Origin: WHTK01 sp965197795
GTDB lineage: Bacteria; Chloroflexota; Dehalococcoidia; DSTF01; WHTK01
Direction of reading: 5' to 3'
DNA length: 64,000 bases
Assembly: GCA_965197795.1 (NCBI GenBank)
Contig: OZ240228.1
Span: forward strand, 1,426,001-1,490,000
Positions 1 through 9,053 of this stretch are shown one piece after another. A program made the position numbers and the translations under genes. Every line of letters begins with the position of its first letter. Position 1 is the first letter of the stretch. The notes beneath the pieces were generated by a model. That model searched no databases, had not been told where the DNA came from, and saw only the letters and a program-made list of their open reading frames with translations.

Positions 1-434
1 CGCTGAGCGATCATGGGCTGCACAAAGGTCTTGACCACTCGGAACGTACCGAAGACATGCGTGTCGAACATGCGCCACCAGTCGCCGAGCTCGGTTTCGA
101 AGATCGGTCTGTTGCCGATCGGCGGATAGAGGTCCCGGGCTCGCAAGCCGGCGTTGTTGATCATCACGTCGACCGTGCCGAACCTGGCCATGGCCGCCTC
201 GAACACGCGCTTGATGTGTGAATCGATAGTGATGTCCATGACCTCGGCCAGAACGTTGGGGTCGTCTTTGATCTCATCCAGAAAGCGGTAATCGTCATTG
301 GAGACGCCCGTTGGCGACCAGGAACTGTCAGTAGCAATGATCTTGGCGCCCTCCTCAAGGAAGCCACGCACGTACTCGCGACCCATACCGCGAGCTGCTC
401 CCGTAACCAGCACCACTAGACCAGAAAGTGACAT
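1..434 (-). CDS. SDR-family oxidoreductase (3' end outside window)
   Basis: The minus strand reads from an ATG at 434 through the window edge as a short-chain dehydrogenase/reductase. The N-terminal Rossmann glycine motif is visible (VLVTGAARGMGRE, residues 8-20), followed by an Asp-containing segment and the NNAG motif (INNAGL) near residue 89. The catalytic YxxxK lies beyond the edge, so about the last 100 residues are missing. A strong ribosome binding site (GAGGTGAGG) precedes the start. It lies downstream of and co-directional with the Rieske oxygenase, about 260 bp away, so a dihydrodiol-dehydrogenase-like role in aromatic metabolism is possible but only inferred. The substrate cannot be deduced. 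Confidence 0.85.
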   Translation of the reverse strand, partial: MSLSGLVVLVTGAARGMGREYVRGFLEEGAKIIATDSSWSPTGVSNDDYRFLDEIKDDPNVLAEVMDITIDSHIKRVFEAAMARFGTVDVMINNAGLRARDLYPPIGNRPIFETELGDWWRMFDTHVFGTFRVVKTFVQPMIAQ

Positions 435-693
435 ATCCTCACCTCATTTATAAAACGTACAGCGGGTTACCGAATCCGCAGTGGCAGGTAGTATTACTAC
501 GCGACGTGGATCTATGAAGGACTTGAGAGCTCGGCATCGCCTCCGTAGCGATCATCGGCCGGCACCTCAATACGCCGCCGGTAGCGCCGAGCTGGCACCG
601 ACCCGACTGCCCCGCAGGGTTATAGGCCCAGTGAAATCACCTCACGGATCTTACGTCCACGAACTGGCGGAAATAAGTACCAGGCTGGATGCC

Positions 694-2079
694 TCACTGC
701 GCGGTGATTTCCAGAGCGATCTTCTGGGCCAAGCGTTGCTCCTTCGCCTCAGCCTTTGCTTGGTCGACCGCTTCCTGCAAGCTGCCGGACTCGAGGACGA
801 CCCTCGCGGTGTGATAGGCATAGGCCTCCGGTCGCCACGGTTCCTTCGGTTCGACGCCTTGGGCCAGTGCCTTCGCGGTCTGGAGGAGGCGCCGCCGCAC
901 ATAGATGATCTGGAAGTCGGAGCTCGTCAGGTGTTCGAGCCTCCGGTCAGCGAGCGGGCCCCACTGATCTTCGATCATGGAGATGTCCTGCAACGGGAAG
1001 GTCTTGATTCCCGAGTAAGTAAAGTTCTTCTGCACTGCCCTGTCGATGTTGTAGTTGTTGTCGACGTTGTCCTCGGGCATCCAAGTGCCAGGGATGACGT
1101 GCGGGTAATAGAAGCTGCCGTTTTTATATTCCTTGACGTCCCGCTCTGGAATCGGGTCGTAGCTCCAGCGCAATCGGTAAAACAGCAAGCTCTCGTTGTC
1201 GATCGGGATGCGCATATTAGTGGAGTAAGTATTTGGACCGGCGATGCCGGCTGTGCAGAAAATAGGCATCATCCAGGGGGCGACGTTAGCAACCTTGGTG
1301 CCGTCAGGTCGCTCTCCCGACATGACGAAGAGCATGCCTGAATCACTATCCTCGATCGTTCCCCAGGCTTGCTTACTGGCCTCAGTCTGCCTCCGGTTAC
1401 CCACCGCACGCGGGAAAGGCTCGCTTGGGTCAATGGCTCCACCGTAGGCTAATTGACCGGCACTCGCACCTGGGTCTGGAGGGAGGAGCGGATTGGGAAT
1501 GCGCACGTCTTCTAGCGTCGTGTGGAGAAAGGGACCGTGCCCCGGGTCGTAGTCGCCTTCCATCGCCTGCAGGTAGTTGCACCGCTCGATGAACTTAGAT
1601 ACGTAAACATGGTCCTTCGGGAGCTTTGTCCACTCGAACTCGGGGAAGGGCGGCTGCTTCTCAGCCGGGCCCATATAGGCAAAGATCAGTTTGCCCGCTT
1701 CGACGATTGGATAGCGCTTGATCTTAATCTTTCCCTTGAAGGCCTCGCCTTCGGGGGCGTTGGGGATGTCAATGCACTGGCCGTTAACGTCGAACTTCCA
1801 GCCGTGGTAGATGCAACGCAACCCGTTCTCCTCGTTGCGGCCGAAGAACAGGGGCGCACCGCGGTGAGGGCAGTATGCGTCGACTACGCCAACGTCGCCG
1901 TTGCTGTCGCGGAAGGCTATAAGATCCTCATTCAGCACCTTGATGCGCAGCGGCTCGCAGTCTGGGCCGGGCAGCTCTTCCGCCAGCGCTACTGGCATCC
2001 AAAAGCGGCGGAAGAGGGCGCCCATGGGTGTGCCAGGGTTCGTATCGGTAACGAGTTCGTTGTCCTCTTTGGATAGCAT
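694..2079 (-). CDS. Rieske non-heme iron oxygenase, phthalate 4,5-dioxygenase-like alpha subunit
   Basis: This 461-residue protein has the layout of a ring-hydroxylating oxygenase large subunit. The N-terminal Rieske domain carries CPH (C70, H72) and CIYH (C89, H92), which bind the [2Fe-2S] cluster. The C-terminal catalytic domain has the mononuclear iron motif DPGHGPFLH (bridging D178, ligands H181 and H186). The N-terminal sequence (NPGTPMGALFRRFW, FFGRNEENGLRC, YHGWKFD) resembles the phthalate 4,5-dioxygenase class, which works with a separate flavin/ferredoxin reductase; none is visible nearby. I place the start at ATG 2079 because TGGAGGAAAT sits just upstream; an in-frame GTG/ATG farther upstream would add 19 unconvincing residues. 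The true substrate is unknown: this class also attacks steroids and aryl ethers. Confidence 0.85.
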   Translation of the reverse strand: MLSKEDNELVTDTNPGTPMGALFRRFWMPVALAEELPGPDCEPLRIKVLNEDLIAFRDSNGDVGVVDAYCPHRGAPLFFGRNEENGLRCIYHGWKFDVNGQCIDIPNAPEGEAFKGKIKIKRYPIVEAGKLIFAYMGPAEKQPPFPEFEWTKLPKDHVYVSKFIERCNYLQAMEGDYDPGHGPFLHTTLEDVRIPNPLLPPDPGASAGQLAYGGAIDPSEPFPRAVGNRRQTEASKQAWGTIEDSDSGMLFVMSGERPDGTKVANVAPWMMPIFCTAGIAGPNTYSTNMRIPIDNESLLFYRLRWSYDPIPERDVKEYKNGSFYYPHVIPGTWMPEDNVDNNYNIDRAVQKNFTYSGIKTFPLQDISMIEDQWGPLADRRLEHLTSSDFQIIYVRRRLLQTAKALAQGVEPKEPWRPEAYAYHTARVVLESGSLQEAVDQAKAEAKEQRLAQKIALEITAQ

Positions 2080-2304
2080 TATTTCCTCCAGTGCTAGCTC
2101 TTTGGTTACTTTAGCGGAAAGAGTGGCGCATCCCAAGCGTTACTCGATCGCGTCGTCGAGAAACGTCGAACCTATCATGTCGGTGGCCAAGGGATGCTAA
2201 CGGGGCGTCAACGACGTAGAGTGCGGGAGTCAATCACGAGGTTGCGACGTCAGATGGCCCATTAGAAAATGGCCCGGGGAAATAGAGCTCAACTGGAGGC
2301 GAAA

Positions 2305-3618
2305 ATGCCAGCACGAGCGGCGAACTGGGAAAAGGACATCATCGCCAACGGCGTCTCAATGAGGACGCGCCGCACCGGTGGCGCATATACCGGTCCCGGC
2401 TCCGGTCGCGACGCTCCTGAAGCAGGCGCCCCAGGACCACCGCCGATCGGGTTCATGGGAGGTATTCCCGCGCCGAACTGCCTGCCGGCGGATGCGCTCC
2501 TCGCCGCCTCGGAGCGCGTTCTCCGTACGCAGGGTCAGGCGGCGCTGCAGTACGGCGGCGATCAGGGCTTCCTCGGGCTGCGAGAGTGGCTCGCAGAGCA
2601 CTGGTCAGGACGTGGTAGCAAGCTGACGGCCGATAACTTCTGCCTCACTAACGGCAGCGGTGGCGCCCTCGCCAATGTCTGCGAGACCTTCCTAAACGAG
2701 GGAGACGTCGCCTTGGTAGAGTCACCAACTTTCTCCGGCTCGATCCGCGTCCTCGGCTCCCTCGGCTGCACGATCGAGACCACTCCTCTCGACGACGAGG
2801 GCCTCGACATCGATGCGCTGGCTGAGAAGCTACGGGAGATCGAGCGTCGTGGTCAGCGAGCGAAGTTCCTCTACGTGATCCCGAGCTACCAGAACCCCAC
2901 GGGCACCTGCCTCAGCCTCGAGAGGCGCCACCGCCTTATCGAACTCTGCGAGCGCTACGACGTCCTTGTCGTCGAGGACGACGCCTACGGCGAGCTCGGT
3001 TACGAAGATGACACGCCGCCCTCGCTCTCCGCTGTCTCCGGCGGTCGTGGAGTGATCAAGGCTGGCAGCTTCAGCAAGATCATCGCTCCCGGCCTGCGCA
3101 TGGGCTGGTGCCAGGCGACGCCGCCCATCGTCCAGACTCTGCTCTCGACTCGCTTCGACATGGGCGGCTCTCCCCTCCTCCAGCGGACGATACATGAGTA
3201 CGCCGTCAGCGGAGAGCTCGATAGCCACATCGAGGAAATCAAGGAGGTCTACAAGGGCAAGCGCGATCTAATGCTCAACGAGCTGCGGGAGAGCTGCGCT
3301 GACCTCGCCTCCTGGCGTGACCCCTCCGGCGGATTCTTCGTCTGGCTCCGGCTGAACGAGGACATCGACCCGTTGGCCGTACACGTCGCCGCGGAGGAAG
3401 AGGGCGTCTTTTACATTGGCGGCCGCCGCTTCTTCCCCGAGCTGGCCTCGGCCGATGCACCACCGCCCAGCATGGGAGGCCTAAGCGCCGCCCAGATGCA
3501 TCGCTCCTCGCGCAGCGACACTCCCTTCATCCGCCTCGCTTTCAGCCACACCGCCGAGGATCAGATTCCTGAGGGCATCCGTCGCCTCGCCCGCGCCATA
3601 GAGAAGGCGAGGCGCTAG
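2305..3618 (+). CDS. PLP-dependent aminotransferase, fold type I (2-aminoadipate/aromatic aminotransferase-like)
   Basis: This 437-residue class I/II aminotransferase resembles the stand-alone aminotransferase half of MocR regulators and LysN-type 2-aminoadipate transaminases. Visible signatures are YVIPSYQNPTG (substrate/PLP loop), VVEDDAYGEL (Asp to the PLP ring nitrogen), and GSFSKIIAPGLRMGW with the Schiff-base Lys at residue 258. There is no N-terminal GntR-type helix-turn-helix, so it should be an enzyme rather than a regulator. ATG 2305 is preferred because GGAGG lies six bases upstream; an in-frame ATG at 2269 lacks a ribosome binding site. It is divergent from the Rieske gene across a 225-bp gap, with no obvious functional partner. 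The amino donor and acceptor are not predictable. Confidence 0.85.
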   Translation: MPARAANWEKDIIANGVSMRTRRTGGAYTGPGSGRDAPEAGAPGPPPIGFMGGIPAPNCLPADALLAASERVLRTQGQAALQYGGDQGFLGLREWLAEHWSGRGSKLTADNFCLTNGSGGALANVCETFLNEGDVALVESPTFSGSIRVLGSLGCTIETTPLDDEGLDIDALAEKLREIERRGQRAKFLYVIPSYQNPTGTCLSLERRHRLIELCERYDVLVVEDDAYGELGYEDDTPPSLSAVSGGRGVIKAGSFSKIIAPGLRMGWCQATPPIVQTLLSTRFDMGGSPLLQRTIHEYAVSGELDSHIEEIKEVYKGKRDLMLNELRESCADLASWRDPSGGFFVWLRLNEDIDPLAVHVAAEEEGVFYIGGRRFFPELASADAPPPSMGGLSAAQMHRSSRSDTPFIRLAFSHTAEDQIPEGIRRLARAIEKARR

Positions 3619-3782
3619 GCCACCTCGTTCTTAGAGAGCACCGTTTTCCCACAGGCTCGCTAGCACGACACCGCCATCGAGCACCTCGACTTCGCCATCG
3701 CCGAGTTCAGGCTGGCAGCGGGATAGACTCGTCCTGTACTTCTTTGAACGTGTCGCGCTGACGTTCAGGATTGACCGCGCCG

Positions 3783-4310
3783 ATGAACTCGATTTATTAC
3801 CCTTCGGGTGATCCAAGTGTCAGCCTTACGGATCTATTCATGCGCGTCTCGTACAGCGGTTCTTTCCTGCAGAGGCAGACTCGAACGATTTTAAGGCTAA
3901 CTCTCGCCCGGTTGCGCGAGCGAGTGGACAACGGTGGCGACGAGGCGGTCGAGTTGGATCGGGCTCTGCAGCTCGCAGTGCCACACCTCTTCATTTGGCT
4001 ACTCTCATTCAAGCACGCAGGAGTCGCAGAAGAGCGGGAATGGAGGCTGCTCATTCATGCCACTCGCCAGGAAGCTCTTGGCTGGTCAGCTCTTCGCATT
4101 TCTGAAGGCATCTTAGTTCCCTATGTCCCCATAATGGGTACGGCCACGATGAATCCGTCAAAATGGGGTGATAGGCCTCCCTTGCAGCGGATAACGATTG
4201 GCCCGAATGTTAAGGATCGGCGCGCAGAGGAAGGACTCCGTTTCGCGCTGGAAGCTTTGGACTGCCAACCTGTCGACGTCTACCGGTCGTCAATCCCGAT
4301 CGTCACGTAG
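3783..4310 (+). CDS. DUF2971-like protein, N-terminally truncated
   Basis: The second half of the product matches the conserved part of the DUF2971 family as I remember it: a SFKHAGVAEEREWRLL block, a GILVPYVPI block, ITIGP, and the closing SSIPIV. The first half of a normal family member (250-300 residues) is missing, and the N-terminal 50 residues here look unlike the family. Upstream (3619-3780) short coding-like segments occur on both strands, interrupted by stops, which suggests decay of one or more older genes. Start sites are weak: TTG at 3771 or ATG at 3783, neither with a clear ribosome binding site. The family has no established biochemical function but is common in accessory islands. 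It may be a pseudogene. Confidence 0.5.
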   Translation: MNSIYYPSGDPSVSLTDLFMRVSYSGSFLQRQTRTILRLTLARLRERVDNGGDEAVELDRALQLAVPHLFIWLLSFKHAGVAEEREWRLLIHATRQEALGWSALRISEGILVPYVPIMGTATMNPSKWGDRPPLQRITIGPNVKDRRAEEGLRFALEALDCQPVDVYRSSIPIVT

Positions 4311-4375
4311 GCCGACCCGATTGAGCCCTTGGGTCGCGTCCCGCCACTCCAATCGCGTCTGCTACCATCGTCCCT

Positions 4376-5821
4376 GTGAACCGCGTACCGCCGCAGGCTG
4401 TCGAGGCGCTGAAACGGGCGCTGAGCCCGGACCGCGTGCTGCACACGCCGGAGGACCTGCTCGTCTTCGAGTACGACGGCACGATCGAGAAGGGCGAGCC
4501 GCAGGTCGTCGTCTTCCCCGACAGCACCGCCGAGGTATCGGCCTGTGTGCGCATCGCGCGGCAGTTTGACCTGCCGGTCGTCCCGCGCGGCGCCGGGACG
4601 GGGCTTTCGGGCGGCGCCGTGGCGGCGGTCGGCGGCGTGCTGATCGCGATGACGCGCATGCACCACATTTTGGAAGTGGACGTAGACAACTGCACGGCGC
4701 TGGTCGAGCCCGGCGTTGTCAACCTGCACCTCAGCCAGGCCGTGGCGCAGCACGGGCTGTACTACGCGCCGGACCCCAGCAGCCAGCGCGCCTGCACGAT
4801 CGGCGGCAACGTGGCGGAGAACGCCGGCGGGCCGCACTGCCTCGCCTACGGTGTAACGACGAACCACGTCCTCGGCCTCGAGGTCGTCATGGCGGACGGC
4901 GAGATCGTCTGGACCGGCGGCGCGGCGCCCGACCTGCCGGGCTACGACCTGCCGGGCATCGTCGTCGGCTCCGAGGGCACGCTGTGCATCGTCACCAAGG
5001 CGCTGGTGCGCCTGCTGCGACTGCCGGAGTCGGCGCGCACGATGCTGGCGGCGTTCGAGTCGGTCGAAGCGGCGAGCACGGCGGTCTCGAGTATCATCGG
5101 CGGCGGCCTGGTGCCGGCCGCGATGGAGATGCTCGACCGTGAAACGATCAAGGCGGTGGAGCCAGCGCTGCACGTCGGCTACCCGCAGGACGCCGGCGCC
5201 GTGCTGCTGATCGAGGTCGAGGGGCTGGAGGAGTCGTGCGCCGAGGACGCCGCCACGGCGCGGCGCATCTGCGGCGAATGCGGCGCCACCCAGGTGCGTG
5301 AGGCGTCGGAGGCGGCGGAGCGCGAGCAGCTTTGGGCCGGCCGCAAGGGCGCGATCGGCGCGCTGGGCCTGCTGGCGCCGAACTACTACATCCTCGACGG
5401 CGTGGTGCCACGCACGAAGCTGCCGCAGGTGATGCAGGGCGTCATGGACGTGAGCCGCGAGACCGGCTTCGCGATCGCCAACGTGTTCCACGCCGGCGAC
5501 GGCAACCTGCACCCCTGCATCCTCTTCGACGAGCGCAACGAGGGCGAGACGACGCGCGTCCTCGACGCGGGCGAAACGATCATGCGCCTCTGCGTCGACG
5601 CTGGCGGCTCAGTGACCGGCGAGCACGGTATCGGCCTCGAGAAGCGCGATTTCATGCCGTGGATATTCAACGAGGCCGACCTCGAGGCGATGTCGCGACT
5701 CAAGGCGGCGTTTGGCGCTGGCGAGTCGTTCAACCCCTGTAAGGCCTTCCCGACCACGAAGGGCTGCGGCGAGGTTCATTCCAAGGCGCTGCAGGCGTTC
5801 GGCCCGGACGCCTACGTCTGA
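4376..5821 (+). CDS. glcD: Glycolate oxidase, FAD-linked subunit GlcD
   Basis: This 481-residue FAD-linked oxidase has the PCMH-type FAD-binding domain first (VVPRGAGTGLSGGAV, then CTIGGNVAENAGGP) and the FAD-linked oxidase C-terminal domain last (FHAGDGNLHPCILF and SVTGEHGIGLEK). GlcD is the catalytic subunit that oxidises glycolate to glyoxylate and passes electrons through GlcE and GlcF to the membrane quinone pool. The start is GTG 4376. glcE and glcF follow on the same strand, but a small mobile element of about 520 bp separates glcD from glcE. D-lactate dehydrogenases share the architecture; the three-subunit context favours glycolate oxidase. Confidence 0.92.
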   Translation: MNRVPPQAVEALKRALSPDRVLHTPEDLLVFEYDGTIEKGEPQVVVFPDSTAEVSACVRIARQFDLPVVPRGAGTGLSGGAVAAVGGVLIAMTRMHHILEVDVDNCTALVEPGVVNLHLSQAVAQHGLYYAPDPSSQRACTIGGNVAENAGGPHCLAYGVTTNHVLGLEVVMADGEIVWTGGAAPDLPGYDLPGIVVGSEGTLCIVTKALVRLLRLPESARTMLAAFESVEAASTAVSSIIGGGLVPAAMEMLDRETIKAVEPALHVGYPQDAGAVLLIEVEGLEESCAEDAATARRICGECGATQVREASEAAEREQLWAGRKGAIGALGLLAPNYYILDGVVPRTKLPQVMQGVMDVSRETGFAIANVFHAGDGNLHPCILFDERNEGETTRVLDAGETIMRLCVDAGGSVTGEHGIGLEKRDFMPWIFNEADLEAMSRLKAAFGAGESFNPCKAFPTTKGCGEVHSKALQAFGPDAYV

Positions 5822-5846
5822 TACGTTCCGCCACGAGCGACAGTAG

Positions 5847-5866
5847 CTGCAGGTTGCAACCTGCAG
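5847..5866. repeat. 20-bp perfect palindrome, left outer copy
   Basis: CTGCAGGTTGCAACCTGCAG is a perfect palindrome 25 bp after glcD. Its outer seven bases on each side are identical to the two other palindromes at 5941 and 6349; only the central bases differ. Both the first and last copies continue with AG. It is interpreted as a subterminal hairpin of the small IS200/IS605-like element. Confidence 0.8.
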
Positions 5867-5940
5867 AGTTCGTAGACATACCAACCATTCGTGTCACGTT
5901 GGCGCTGATTTCTACGGCTCGTGTCGTTGTGATGGAAACC

Positions 5941-5960
5941 CTGCAGGATTCATCCTGCAG
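5941..5960. repeat. 20-bp near-perfect palindrome, inner copy at transposase 5' end
   Basis: CTGCAGGATTCATCCTGCAG occurs here and again, identical, at 6349-6368. The arms are CTGCAGGAT and ATCCTGCAG around a two-base centre. It overlaps the first codons of the Y1 transposase-like reading frame, where single-strand transposons of this class often carry the left-end hairpin. Confidence 0.85.
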
Positions 5961-6343
5961 CTTCGCGGTGTTTCCATGTTTGGTTCAGTACAAAGGGACG
6001 AAAGCCGGTCCTCGTGGAGGAGATACGCGAGGCGGTTCTGGCTCTCCTGGGCACGAATGCTGCGAAGGCCGGTGTTCGGCTGCTAGAAGTTGAGGCGATC
6101 GAAGACCAAGTGCACCTTCTTATCGAGCTGCCCGACGGTAAGGCGTTGGCCGGTGTCATGCATCAGCTGAAGGGCGCCAGCGCCCGGGAGGTTCGTCGCA
6201 GGTACCCCGAACTCGGACTCGATATGGGTAGCAACTCGTTCTGGCAAAAGAGCTACGGCGCAAGACCTGTACCCGCGGATCAAGTTTGGACTGTCGCTGC
6301 CTACATCAGGACCCAATCAGACCGCCCCCTACGCCATGAATAA
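5948..6343 (+). pseudogene. IS200/IS605-type Y1 (HUH) transposase, degenerate, no canonical start codon
   Basis: The open frame from the TGA near 5933 to the stop at 6343 encodes about 130 residues with the full layout of a small Y1 transposase: the N-terminal strand FHVWFSTKGRKPVL (translated from upstream of the first GTG at 6014), the metal-binding strand EDQVHLLIEL, then FWQKSYGARPV and VAAYIRTQ carrying the expected catalytic Tyr. Two defects suggest inactivity. The HUH motif reads Q-V-H instead of H-V-H, and no ATG, GTG or TTG lies between the upstream stop and the conserved N-terminus, so translation could begin only at ATT or at GTG 6014, which would drop the first strand. The frame is flanked by matching palindromes. 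IS200-like transposases and REP-associated RAYTs share this fold; size favours the former. Confidence 0.75.
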
Positions 6344-6348
6344 CGCAG

Positions 6349-6368
6349 CTGCAGGATTCATCCTGCAG
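6349..6368. repeat. 20-bp near-perfect palindrome, right outer copy
   Basis: This is an exact copy of the palindrome at 5941-5960, beginning 6 bp after the transposase stop codon, where the right-end hairpin of an IS200/IS605 element is expected. It could also act as a weak transcription terminator. Confidence 0.85.
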
Positions 6369-6432
6369 AGACCGTAAATCACACCTAGAAGCCTGATGGC
6401 TCCCAACGACACGAGGCCGCTATGCTTGCCGT

Positions 6433-7686
6433 ATGGCGAACGCCCCCGACCTGACGCATCTGACCGAGAAGCTGCGGCCTCTGCTTCCCGCCGCGGCGCT
6501 GGACCTCGAACCGGGTGACGCATACGCCGTCGACGGGTTAATGCCGAGGCTCGTCGTGCGACCCGCGTCGCAAGCTGACGTGGCGACGGTGCTCAAGGTC
6601 GCGAGCGAAGCCGGGGCGGCCGTCGTGCCGCACGGCGGCGGCACGCTGATGATGCTCGGCATGCCACCGGCTCGCTACGACGTCGCGCTGGACCTGAACC
6701 GGCTCGACGCGCGGGTCGAGTACGAACCCGCAGACCTCACGGTGACGGTCGAGGCCGGCATGGAGCTCGACCGCCTCGCGTCGATCTTGCGCGAGCACGG
6801 CCAGATGCTGCCCCTGGGGACCTTCCGCGACCCGCGTACGACGATCGGCGGCGTGCTGGCTACGAACCTGCACTCGCCGGGCTTTCACCACATGTACGGC
6901 GCGGCACGTGACCTCTGTATCGGCATGACGGTGGCGCTCTCGGGTGGTGAGATCGTCAAGTCGGGTGGACGAGTCGTCAAGAACGTCGCCGGCTACGACA
7001 TGGCCAAGCTGCACATCGGCGCGCTCGGCACGCTGGGCGTCATCCTGCAGGCGAGCTTCAAGGTCGTGCCGGAGCCCGCGGCGAGCGCCAGCGGAGTAGT
7101 GCTCGGCGACCGCGAGGCTCTGGAGAAAGCGCTGCAAGCCCTGCTGGAGGCGCGCCTGGCGCTGCGAAGCGCCTCGCTGACACGAGAGGCGTCCAAGGGC
7201 GCCTGGCGGCTCAGCGTCGGCTTCGCGGGCAGTGAGGCGGCTGTAGAGCGCTCGCAGCGTGAGTTCAGAGCGATCGCCGACGATTCGGAGGAGAACGCGC
7301 CGCTGGACGCCGTTTCGCGTGCCTACGCTGCGGTGCAGAACGACCCGGTTCTCGTGCGAGCCATCACGCCGACGGCGCAGACAGCCGCGATAGCCCAGTA
7401 CCTGACGGACGCCGGGGCGTCGGTGGTCTCGGAGCCGACGCTGGGATCGGCGCACGGCAGCTGGGCGGACGACGCAGCCGTAGATGCAGGGACGATCGCG
7501 TCGTTGCGACGACGAGCCGTCCAGGCCGGCGGAGCGCTGGTCATCGAGCGCGCTCCCATAGAGCTGAAGCGCGCTGCCGGCGTCTGGGGCGAACCGCGCG
7601 CCGACTTCGCGCTAATGCGGCGTCTCAAGGAGCAGCTCGACCCGGCCGGCACGCTGAATCCCGGGCGATTCCTCGGTGGAATCTGA
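6433..7686 (+). CDS. glcE: Glycolate oxidase, FAD-binding subunit GlcE
   Basis: This 417-residue protein is a shorter relative of GlcD with the FAD-binding PCMH domain (VVPHGGGTLMMLG near residue 58, TTIGGVLATN near residue 136, and VVKNVAGYDMAKL) and the closing motif LDPAGTLNPGRF. GlcE is the second flavin-binding subunit of the membrane-associated glycolate oxidase. It starts at ATG 6433 after the mobile element and is followed 19 bp later by glcF, so glcEF are surely co-transcribed. Whether transcription from glcD still reads through the inserted hairpins is unclear. Confidence 0.9.
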   Translation: MANAPDLTHLTEKLRPLLPAAALDLEPGDAYAVDGLMPRLVVRPASQADVATVLKVASEAGAAVVPHGGGTLMMLGMPPARYDVALDLNRLDARVEYEPADLTVTVEAGMELDRLASILREHGQMLPLGTFRDPRTTIGGVLATNLHSPGFHHMYGAARDLCIGMTVALSGGEIVKSGGRVVKNVAGYDMAKLHIGALGTLGVILQASFKVVPEPAASASGVVLGDREALEKALQALLEARLALRSASLTREASKGAWRLSVGFAGSEAAVERSQREFRAIADDSEENAPLDAVSRAYAAVQNDPVLVRAITPTAQTAAIAQYLTDAGASVVSEPTLGSAHGSWADDAAVDAGTIASLRRRAVQAGGALVIERAPIELKRAAGVWGEPRADFALMRRLKEQLDPAGTLNPGRFLGGI

Positions 7687-7705
7687 AGCGTGCTAGGCTG
7701 AGCCT

Positions 7706-8995
7706 GTGACGGCGACCCACGACCACGTCCACGTATTCGCTGACGGCCCGCGCGAGGAAGACCTGTCGCGCTGCGTGCATTGCGGCTTCTGCTTGCAGGC
7801 CTGCCCGACATACGTGATCACGAGTCTCGAGACCGAGTCGCCGCGCGGCCGCATCGCGCTAGCGCGAGCGCTGGCGCAAGGGACGATCGAGGTGACGCCG
7901 AACGTGGTGCAGCACTTCGACCTCTGCCTGCAGTGCCGGGCCTGTGAGACGGCCTGCCCATCCGGCGTACCCTACGGCCGCATCATCGAAGGCGCGCGGG
8001 CGCTGGTGCAGAACCGCCCCGATCGGCCGACGTCGTGGCGGCTGCGCTCGACCGCGCTGCGCCTGTTGTTCGCGAGCCGCTGGCGCTTGAAGGCTGCGTT
8101 CTCGGCACTGCGGGCGTATCAGCGCTCGCCGCTCGAGAAGTGGATGCACTACGTGCTGCCGGGCCGTTTGAAGCAAATGGAGGCGATGCTGCCGCGCCTG
8201 CCGCAGCGCTTCTTCGACCCGCCGGTCGTAGCGGCGCAGCCCGCCGGCGAGGTCCAGGCGACCGTGGCGCTGCTCAGCGGCTGCATCATGCCGATGACTC
8301 ATCCTCAGACACACGAGGCAACGCTGCGCGTCCTGGCCCGCAACGGCTGCCGCGTGCTGGTACCGGCAGCGCAGGGCTGCTGCGGCGCGCTGCACGTGCA
8401 CAACGGCGACCCGGACGCGGCGAGGCAGCTGGCGCACCGCAACATCGACGCCTTCCTGGCCACCGGCGCCGACTACTTCGTCGTCAACTCAGCGGGGTGC
8501 GGTAGTGCGATGAAGGAGTACGCCGAGCTCTTCGAGCACGACAGGGCCTACGCATCGAAAGCTTTACGCTTCGTTGAAGGCGTACGCGACGTCAACGAGC
8601 TGCTAGTTGAGATCGGCTTCGTCGCGCCTACGGGCCGCATCGAGGGACGTGTCACCTACCAGGACTCGTGTCATCTGCTGCACGCGCAGCGCATCAAAGA
8701 CGCGCCGCGCCAGCTGCTGCGCTCGATTCCAGGCCTCGAGTTGACCGAGATGGAGACGCCGGACCGCTGTTGCGGCAGCGCCGGGATCTACAACCTGACG
8801 CAAACCGAGATGTCGCGCCGGGTGCTTGACGACAAGATGCAGGACGTTATGTCCACTAACAGCGACGTGGTCTGCACCGCCAACCCCGGTTGCATGCTTC
8901 AGCTCGACCTCGGCGTACGGCTAAACGGCGGCTCGCAGGAGGTGCTGCACGTTGTCGAGTTGCTGGACCGGGCCTACCGGGCCGAGGAAGCGTAG
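7706..8995 (+). CDS. glcF: Glycolate oxidase, iron-sulfur subunit GlcF
   Basis: This 429-residue protein has two ferredoxin-type [4Fe-4S] motifs at the N-terminus (CVHCGFCLQACP and CLQCRACETACP) and two CCG (cysteine-rich) domains after them (GCCGALHVHNGD and CCGSAGIYNL), the standard GlcF/LutA-like layout. It carries electrons from the flavin subunits to quinones. The start is GTG 7706, directly downstream of glcE. The operon ends here: the next gene is convergent. Confidence 0.92.
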   Translation: MTATHDHVHVFADGPREEDLSRCVHCGFCLQACPTYVITSLETESPRGRIALARALAQGTIEVTPNVVQHFDLCLQCRACETACPSGVPYGRIIEGARALVQNRPDRPTSWRLRSTALRLLFASRWRLKAAFSALRAYQRSPLEKWMHYVLPGRLKQMEAMLPRLPQRFFDPPVVAAQPAGEVQATVALLSGCIMPMTHPQTHEATLRVLARNGCRVLVPAAQGCCGALHVHNGDPDAARQLAHRNIDAFLATGADYFVVNSAGCGSAMKEYAELFEHDRAYASKALRFVEGVRDVNELLVEIGFVAPTGRIEGRVTYQDSCHLLHAQRIKDAPRQLLRSIPGLELTEMETPDRCCGSAGIYNLTQTEMSRRVLDDKMQDVMSTNSDVVCTANPGCMLQLDLGVRLNGGSQEVLHVVELLDRAYRAEEA

Positions 8996-9053
8996 GCTTC
9001 TCCTCGCTCCGAAGTACTCTGGCGCCGTATCAGGGCTGAGCAAACCGAAGCAC

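Larger units (their letters stand above)
5847..6368 (+). mobile_element. Small IS200/IS605-like insertion between glcD and glcE
   Basis: The segment runs from the first palindrome to the last and holds only the Y1 transposase-like frame. The hairpin-flanked layout without terminal inverted repeats or target duplication is characteristic of single-strand IS200/IS605 elements. It sits exactly in the gap of the otherwise compact glcDEF operon, with about 25 bp left to glcD and 65 bp to glcE. The exact cleavage sites cannot be read from the sequence. Confidence 0.65.

Noticed and set aside
3631..3816. Short minus-strand frame next to the DUF2971-like gene
   Set aside because: Only fragments with coding-like sequence on both strands are present; no complete gene is supported.
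4280..5512. Long reading frame opposite glcD (410 residues)
   Set aside because: Its composition (Ala/Arg/His-rich, no motif) is that of an antisense shadow in a GC-rich gene; glcD is clearly coding.
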